A stretch of 64,000 nucleotides of DNA from Arthrinium phaeospermum (taxonomy: Eukaryota > Ascomycota > Sordariomycetes > Amphisphaeriales > Apiosporaceae): the NCBI GenBank assembly GCA_006503535.1, contig QYRS01000010.1, positions 2,480,001-2,544,000 of the forward strand, written 5' to 3'. The position numbers and the translations under genes were made by a program. The notes beneath the pieces are model-generated. The model had not been told where the DNA came from and did no database searches. It was given only the letters and a program-made list of their open reading frames with translations. Positions 57,935 through 64,000 of the stretch are shown piece after piece; the first letter of the stretch is position 1, and each line of letters starts with the position of its first letter.

Positions 57935-60900
57935 TCACGCATCCCTCTCCCCGTCCGTCACCCCCTGACCATTCATCCCACCACCACCACCACCTCGGTA
58001 CACAAAATCCCCCCCAAACCGCGTCTCCAACCGAACCGCATCCCGCAACCCCAGCACCGGAAACAGCCGCCCCCGTACGTCGGTAAACTCGTGTTGCCCC
58101 AACCGCTCCCCGTTGTACGTGAACCAGATGGTCGCAGCAACACGACTACCACCACCACCACCGTGTGGCTGCTGCCCAAAGTCGACGCCGCACCCCACCG
58201 TGTCGCCGACCATGCCGTACCGCGGCCCCTTCTTCACCCACGTCGCCCCCGGCCCCAGCGTCGACGAGAAGAACCCCCCGTCGTCGCCGTGGTAGGCCCA
58301 CGAGCGCGCGGCCGGGGCGTCGGCCAGCGGCTCCCAGCCCGGGAACTCGATCATGGCGCCGCCCAGGGTGCAGAAGCCGATGGCCACGATAGGGTGCTGC
58401 TTTGGGGGCTTTTCTTTGTCGTTGTTGCCGCCTTTGCTGTTGGTGTCGGGATCCGACTTGTCGCCGCGGCCGTCGCGGCTGGTATCGTCGACGGCGGCCG
58501 TGGTTGCGGCGGCGGGCGGCGGCGACGCGTCCAAGAACGTGATTTCGAAGTAGTATTTCGCGATACTAGGAGGCAGTGGTCTGTCCGGGGAAAGAGAAAC
58601 AATACCCCTTGGCGTGGTCTTGGTGACGGTCAGCCCGTCCTCGGAGACCAAGTCCCCCTTGGCCAGCCAGCGCGACGGCAGCACGCCACGTTCCCGTAAG
58701 AAGCACGCGACTTCGGCCTGGTTTGCACTCAGGGCCAACTCAAGAGGTGTCCACCCGTAAGGGTCCTGGCGATGGAGGTCGGCGCCGAGATGGTGCAACT
58801 GCTTGAGGAGTCGGGTACTGCCGTTTGTGGCACAGATACCGTGAAGTTTCGTGTCGACCTTGGCGGACCCCGGCTCCTTTTCCACCAGCATCGAGATGAT
58901 GTCTTCCAGATCGCCACGAATTGTCTTTGCCCAGCTCTCGTAAGCGAGAACCAACGCGGTTTTGTCGTCTTTGGTTTTGAGCGACGCTTCAGCTCCAACG
59001 CCCAGAAGAAGACGGACACAGTTCACATGGCCATGTCTGGCTGCAAGATGTAGCGCATTCGCGCCCTTCAGCATGTCTCGTCCGTCGACATCGAGGCCAG
59101 CGATGTCTCCCGCCTCACGAGCAACGTTAATGATCCTCTCGACCACATCATCAAACCCGCGGGATGACGCTTGGCGTAGAGGGCTTCTACCTCTCTTCGT
59201 CGACCTGTTGATCTCCGCGATGGGGCGTTTCGCTTCCACGAGGCTATCCAGGACCAACATGGTCGCCTCCTGCGATTTTCCCTCACATGCCATGAACAAG
59301 GGCGTCTGGCTCCGAAGGTCGGAGCAGCTGGCATCCGCGCCTTTCCCAAGCAGCATCCTCACACACTCGGAATGTCCACTCCACGCGGCAGCATGGAGAG
59401 GCGTGCGTTGACGATTGTTGGTGCGGTTTATATCAGCGCCCTTGTCAGCAATGAGCTCTAAGCATTTCGTGTGACCTCCCAAGCATGTTTGATGCAATGC
59501 GGTATTTCCCTCATCATCCGGATCGTCGATGTCTTCGACGTTATGTTCAAGGATGATACTGACGCATTCGAGTTCGCCGAAGTAGCACGCCATTTGTAGA
59601 GCCCTGAGTGAATGGTCGCCATCCACATTGATATCGGCGCCGTGGTTCAAGAAGGCCTTGAGAAGCTGCTTTGGCACGTTCCTTCTCGATAACAGGATAA
59701 GTATTGGCGGCCAACCTTCTGGCGTCATGGCGTTAATGAACCCAAGCCTGTGCTCCGTGGGGATGTGATCTAGAAGGAGCTCGAGGGCTTCGGGGTCGTC
59801 CCCGGTATAAGACAGGTGATGCATCGGGCTCCACTCTCCATGCTTTTTGTCGGCAACCTGCACGGGGTTCCCACCGTGGTCCAGCATCAACCTCAAGGCC
59901 TTCAGACTTGAGTTTGCAAAAAGCCACCTATTAAAAGCTGACATGCTCTTATCTGATTCAAAGTTGACATCTCCTTCTTTCTTGAGCAGGAGCTCCAACA
60001 TGGGGTGGCAGTCAGCCCTCACTGCAGCCGCTTGGAGTGCATTCTCCCCTCCGCAGAGTTCATTTGGATCTTGGCCCTGCTCGATCAAACGCTCGGCCCA
60101 AGTGACGAGGCCCAGAAACGATGCCACATGAAGAGGGCTTCGCAGTTTGCCCAGATACCCTGCTTCGTCCCCTTTGGCAGATGCTACTTTGCGTTGCCAG
60201 TTGTGAAAAACAATTGTGTTGCTGGTGAGTCTTTCGAGTTCCGTCAAGATATCGGCCCAGATGTTGTCATGCGGCCGTATCCCATCAGTGGATGGTTCCT
60301 CGGCCCGTCGAAGGTGGAAAGGCCAATGCAATATTTCGTATCTGACATGACTTCCTCGATCAGGCGAGCTGTAAATGTAGGTGTCATCGCCTTCTGTGTC
60401 TCTCGCAGCACCTTCCTTATCCTCATCGTCCACTGACTCATCGGATAGCTCCCCCGGGTCTTCATTGTTGGGAAATTCTGCTTGAGCTTCGTCATCGGGG
60501 TTTTCGTCACCGTCGGCAACGCCGCCGGCAGTTGTTCTAATATCACTGTCCCCGTGCTGATCATCCATGGCTTCAGCGGCGGGGACCTTATCGCTCGCAT
60601 CATTAAGAGTATCACTTGTCGATTCCTCAGTCTTGCTTGACACGGCTTCTGGGTCCTCGATGGCTTCAAAACCCTCAAGAAGCCCAGCGCGCCTCTGAAA
60701 CAAGGGATTGTTCAAGTGACGAAGGCACGTCAATGTCCTCTGCAGATGCTCGCTTTTTTCATCGAACGCCAAGCTTCTGGGTTGTGAAAGTAGCTTCTTG
60801 CAACGATCGCAATATTGCCCGGTCACATGGCCTTCATCATGTTCATCGTGATCCACGACTTCTTTGCAGAATTCTGGAATCCGCTCCCAATCTTGCAGGC

Positions 60901-63022
60901 TGACTTCGTTTCCATCTAGACGCAGAAAGGGTCCCGCAGCCCTCTCCAGTTGCTTCCGGAGGTTGTCGGTAGCAATTGGAAACCCAGCATCAGTGGAGGA
61001 GCCATTACCGTACTCTTTCTCGGTCGTACTGTCATAAGTGCCATGAAAGGCATCACTGATCTCCTCTATCGTTGGTAAGGCGGATCCAGGCGAAAAGACA
61101 GTCCAGGATAAAGCAGTGCGAAGAAGGTCCGCATAGTTAGATGGCATAGCTGCAAATGTGGTTTTGTATACGCTCTGTATGCCTTCTGGTAATCCCTTGA
61201 GCCTATCAGAGACACTCTCGGTGAAAGGCTCCTTCAGGTAAGGTATGGCAACATGGGCAACATATCCAAAGTCGTGGCCAGCCTTCTTGAGGATCATAGC
61301 AGTTGCCGTTCCAACATCTGCTTCAGAAAAGCATGGTGCGTCTCTCAATTCATGCTTGATCTTTGTTTCCATATCCGGGCGGTGATTATCATCGGCATTG
61401 ATATCAGCCCCTATATTTGTCATCGATGCAAATTCATTGTGGAACGGCTTAGCCACTGAGCATCCCACAATGGTCCGCACCTGCTGGGGAGAAACAGATG
61501 TCGGAGCCTCGAATATTGCTTTCAGTGCTGCTAAAAGTTCAACCTGTTCTTTTTCATCAAGATACTCGACGGCATCCAGAACGATGTAAACGTCGGTTCT
61601 TAAGAGAGACGCAAGCTGGAGAATGGCTTCCTCAAACTTGGGTAGGTAGTCGTCTTTCTGGCTGATGGCCCTGGCTATACCAGATCTACCCTTGGGAATC
61701 GAAAATACTTTATTGCAGTTCTCAAGCAGAGATACATCCTTATCTTCAGCCGATACAACCTGAAGAATCTGGAGATATAAGGTGCTGTAGATGGCAGCAA
61801 GCTTGGATGATCTTCTGTTGGTCGTGGAACTGAAATCGTCGATGTCACAGGACGCATGGAGGACGGTGACACATTCTGTGGCATAATGGTCGCTGATCTG
61901 ATCGTAGACTGCAGCCAAAATGGTGGACTTACCACTGCCTGCGCAGGTATAATATATTAGTGTCAACTCCAACATCAACGAGATCTCGGGCCTACCTTTT
62001 GCCCCAACCAGACATAAGACACTGTTGAACTTGGATCTTTCCCATTCGATATAGGATGCGTTCTCGAAGAGCCAATGGCAGGTTGCTGGAAGCCTGGCTG
62101 AACGCAGCCTTTGCAAGGTGGATGGGGTGTCGTTGACCGGCACACTCAGGCGCTCTTTGATGCGCTCCACGTCCTGCATCGCAAAGTCCCGTGGCGTCTT
62201 CGCTTTGAATGTGTGACGCACTTCGTTCAAGAGTTCAATCTGCTTCTCGTGGAGCTCGACCGATGTTGTCTGAAAATGCCGAATCTCCTTGACGGTATAA
62301 TCCAACGATTTGAAAGAGTCGAGAACCCCCTGTGCGAAGGCGGCTTGCGTATCGTCGAGGACGCTTTGCTTCAGTGAAGCAATATGGCTGATCTTTTCGT
62401 CAAAATCCGCACTCAGCAAGCCAACCAAGTTCTTGATGCCGTTGTTCACCCTTTTCAGCCTGCCGGCCTCCATGTGCCGTTTGACAGAGAATGCGAAATG
62501 GAGAACGGCCGTGTAGGCATTCACGATATCCTTGAACAGCTTTTCCACGATCGGGGTCGACTTCCAGGTTGGGCTGGACCTCTCGTCGTACATTCGATCA
62601 TAGTGAGGAATAAGAACCATGATCTCCGTGATGTCCGTCAGTCCTGACCCGAAAAGACCATAGAGCTTGAAGTCGCTCTCGATTGCTTTCAGGACCAATG
62701 TAACACCGAACCAAGCCAATCCGACGCTCTCGGGGGCTCCTTCCATGGCATAGTTTCCAACGGAGATGAAGCTGCTGATGTTACTCAATATGTTATGGAT
62801 CCAGACCTCCGGGATGCTGGTGTCTCCGGAGACACGGCGAGCGCCGTACTTCCTAGATGACTCTAGATCTAGCCTCTTGGCAGCGGCCCGGCTGTCCTCA
62901 GGAGTACCTTGTTCGGACAGGAACTGGTCAAGTAGCTCTCTGTCCTTGGCGTCTGTGTACTTGATCTGCGCGTCATTCTTAAACACGGCCAAAGCATCCT
63001 GGTAAAGTGCTGAGGATGACAT
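57935..63022 (-). CDS. NLR-like protein: NTPase, ankyrin repeats, SPRY
   Basis: Two exons are inferred: 63022-61996 and 61938-57935, giving 1676 aa. The N-terminal 300 residues are helical and resemble N-terminal domains of fungal NACHT proteins (EVWIHNILSNISSFISVGNY, ESVGLAWFGVTLVLKAI). A 57-nt intron, stop-free and in frame, interrupts the P-loop; after splicing it reads GAKGSGKST (340-348). VYIVLDAVEYLD (about 455-465) is the Walker B. A winged-helix-like region, a His/Cys-rich patch (DHDEHDEGHVTGQYCDRCKK) and a very acidic linker follow. About fifteen ankyrin units cover about 930-1430 (ALHQTCLGGHTKCLELIADK, TPLHAAAWSGHSECVRMLLG). The C-terminus is a SPRY domain (FEITFLD, AYHGDDGGFF, GDTVGCGVDF, IWFTYNG). 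This tripartite plan is that of fungal NLR-like receptors, implicated in non-self recognition and cell death. The ligand is unknown. Confidence 0.9.
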   Translation of the reverse strand: MSSSALYQDALAVFKNDAQIKYTDAKDRELLDQFLSEQGTPEDSRAAAKRLDLESSRKYGARRVSGDTSIPEVWIHNILSNISSFISVGNYAMEGAPESVGLAWFGVTLVLKAIESDFKLYGLFGSGLTDITEIMVLIPHYDRMYDERSSPTWKSTPIVEKLFKDIVNAYTAVLHFAFSVKRHMEAGRLKRVNNGIKNLVGLLSADFDEKISHIASLKQSVLDDTQAAFAQGVLDSFKSLDYTVKEIRHFQTTSVELHEKQIELLNEVRHTFKAKTPRDFAMQDVERIKERLSVPVNDTPSTLQRLRSARLPATCHWLFENASYIEWERSKFNSVLCLVGAKGRPEISLMLELTLIYYTCAGSGKSTILAAVYDQISDHYATECVTVLHASCDIDDFSSTTNRRSSKLAAIYSTLYLQILQVVSAEDKDVSLLENCNKVFSIPKGRSGIARAISQKDDYLPKFEEAILQLASLLRTDVYIVLDAVEYLDEKEQVELLAALKAIFEAPTSVSPQQVRTIVGCSVAKPFHNEFASMTNIGADINADDNHRPDMETKIKHELRDAPCFSEADVGTATAMILKKAGHDFGYVAHVAIPYLKEPFTESVSDRLKGLPEGIQSVYKTTFAAMPSNYADLLRTALSWTVFSPGSALPTIEEISDAFHGTYDSTTEKEYGNGSSTDAGFPIATDNLRKQLERAAGPFLRLDGNEVSLQDWERIPEFCKEVVDHDEHDEGHVTGQYCDRCKKLLSQPRSLAFDEKSEHLQRTLTCLRHLNNPLFQRRAGLLEGFEAIEDPEAVSSKTEESTSDTLNDASDKVPAAEAMDDQHGDSDIRTTAGGVADGDENPDDEAQAEFPNNEDPGELSDESVDDEDKEGAARDTEGDDTYIYSSPDRGSHVRYEILHWPFHLRRAEEPSTDGIRPHDNIWADILTELERLTSNTIVFHNWQRKVASAKGDEAGYLGKLRSPLHVASFLGLVTWAERLIEQGQDPNELCGGENALQAAAVRADCHPMLELLLKKEGDVNFESDKSMSAFNRWLFANSSLKALRLMLDHGGNPVQVADKKHGEWSPMHHLSYTGDDPEALELLLDHIPTEHRLGFINAMTPEGWPPILILLSRRNVPKQLLKAFLNHGADINVDGDHSLRALQMACYFGELECVSIILEHNVEDIDDPDDEGNTALHQTCLGGHTKCLELIADKGADINRTNNRQRTPLHAAAWSGHSECVRMLLGKGADASCSDLRSQTPLFMACEGKSQEATMLVLDSLVEAKRPIAEINRSTKRGRSPLRQASSRGFDDVVERIINVAREAGDIAGLDVDGRDMLKGANALHLAARHGHVNCVRLLLGVGAEASLKTKDDKTALVLAYESWAKTIRGDLEDIISMLVEKEPGSAKVDTKLHGICATNGSTRLLKQLHHLGADLHRQDPYGWTPLELALSANQAEVACFLRERGVLPSRWLAKGDLVSEDGLTVTKTTPRGIVSLSPDRPLPPSIAKYYFEITFLDASPPPAAATTAAVDDTSRDGRGDKSDPDTNSKGGNNDKEKPPKQHPIVAIGFCTLGGAMIEFPGWEPLADAPAARSWAYHGDDGGFFSSTLGPGATWVKKGPRYGMVGDTVGCGVDFGQQPHGGGGGSRVAATIWFTYNGERLGQHEFTDVRGRLFPVLGLRDAVRLETRFGGDFVYRGGGGGGMNGQGVTDGERDA

Positions 63023-64000
63023 GGTGAAATCGAGGCCCCATAGGCAATTCGTTCCAGGCAGTGTCTGACCAAGTATGCGACCAAGTAGGCGACCAAATCC
63101 TCGGGAAGGTTGGGTTACCTATAAGTATATTTTGTAGCCTTGGTGTGGTAGGTCAGGGACGTGGCAGACTCCCTCCCACTGCTGACATCCAACGTAAGAT
63201 GCAAGTTGCGGCTAAATTCGACATGGGCAAGATCGTCAAAGCATCTCTGGGGGTGAGCTTCATCAACAGCCCAATCAAACCGCTTGGCTGCGGCTTGGCA
63301 CATAGTGGTGGCTGCATCGAACATGACAGACTTTTGGGGCAATCCGTGTAGAAGGGACATGTTGCAGAATTGGCAATTCATTGCGTGAAGAAATGGAACG
63401 CACGGCTGAGATCGGTGAGTGCCGCCTGTCGCTTACGTTGCATCCCAGGACCTGCTGACAAATACCCAACTGCGACCATGGGAGTGAAATGCATTGGGCC
63501 ATTACTGCCACCGGACTGTGTACCTATCATGCAGTCATAACAACTGGATGGCCTGATTAACTGATGGGTGATGTGCTTTGTTGAAGAAGATGCTTTTTGG
63601 TGGTTGACCTGCAAGGGCTGGAAAAGAGATCGGGCCAGGCAAAAGGAGGGGCCGATCTGGACCAAACCCGGTGCCCGGTTTGCCCTGCCCCTACCAGGCA
63701 GAACCCCTGCCAGCATCCCCTGGCAAGGGGTCAGCTAGGTGCTAGGCCCGCCACCATTGAGTGCGCAAGCAAAGAACCAACTGCCAACCTTGACAGCCAT
63801 GATCGCGCCCATCCAGATCAACACACCAATTCAAGCACATATACGCCCAAATATTGATTAAAGTAGCATGATTGAAATGAAATGAATTAAATCAATTTGA
63901 AAAGATAGCCCATGTAACTACATCCCAAAACCCACATACCCCCTACTCTAGCCCATATTATCGCAATACTTCGCATAAGCCCGCGACCCCCTCGACCCCC
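63023..64000. other. Spacer, no gene recognised
   Basis: Upstream region of the NLR-like gene. Short open frames on both strands have no recognisable features. Confidence 0.5.

Overview
The window is nuclear DNA of a filamentous ascomycete (Pezizomycotina, most likely a Sordariomycete). The signs are short introns (about 50-90 nt) with GT...AG ends and CTRAC-type branch sites, and a gene set typical of these fungi: a HET-domain protein, NACHT/ankyrin proteins, a hybrid histidine kinase, a cytochrome P450 and an SRPK-like kinase. Exon joins given here were worked out by eye from splice signals, codon phase and paralogue comparison.

Layout. 0.9-7.2 kb: a tandem array of four paralogues (A-D, all +) of a cysteine-rich, single-pass membrane protein family of unknown function. 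They share intron phases and a TATA-like promoter. C is a pseudogene, and a Ty3/gypsy relic lies between B and C. 7.26-7.86 kb: a GC-rich, truncated, frameshifted short-chain dehydrogenase relic. 7.9-18 kb: repeat-bearing and gene-poor, with an 80-bp perfect direct repeat, a small TIR element and a 350-bp MITE-like element. 18.1-21.6 kb: a long disordered conserved protein. 22.2-23.2 kb: a GNAT acetyltransferase with an apparent frameshift. 23.7-30 kb: a stand-alone fungal zinc-finger gene head-to-head with a HET protein that carries the same zinc-finger module. 30.5-32.1 kb: a DUF6924-like protein. 33.3-34.5 kb: a secreted NucA/NucB-type nuclease. 34.7-38.5 kb: a five-exon protein with a PigL_N-like N-terminus and ankyrin repeats but no NTPase. 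39.9-40.8 kb: an 81-aa conserved protein with an intron-containing tRNA-Thr inside its second intron. 42.4-46.1 kb: a hybrid histidine kinase. 48.2-49.9 kb: a vWA protein. 51.4-53.2 kb: a P450. 54.3-56.1 kb: an SRPK-like kinase. 57.2-57.8 kb: a small protein with an awkward gene model. 57.9-63.0 kb: an NLR-like protein (N-terminal helical domain, NTPase, ankyrin repeats, SPRY).

Taken together, the right two-thirds is rich in families linked to fungal self/non-self recognition and programmed cell death (HET, NLR-like NACHT/ankyrin, PigL_N), mixed with signalling genes. The left third is a lineage-specific membrane-protein array next to transposon debris. The most original observations are the A-D array with its repeated cytoplasmic-tail motif, the HET/zinc-finger fusion beside its stand-alone module, the nested tRNA, and two stop-free introns of length 3n that sit on catalytic motifs.
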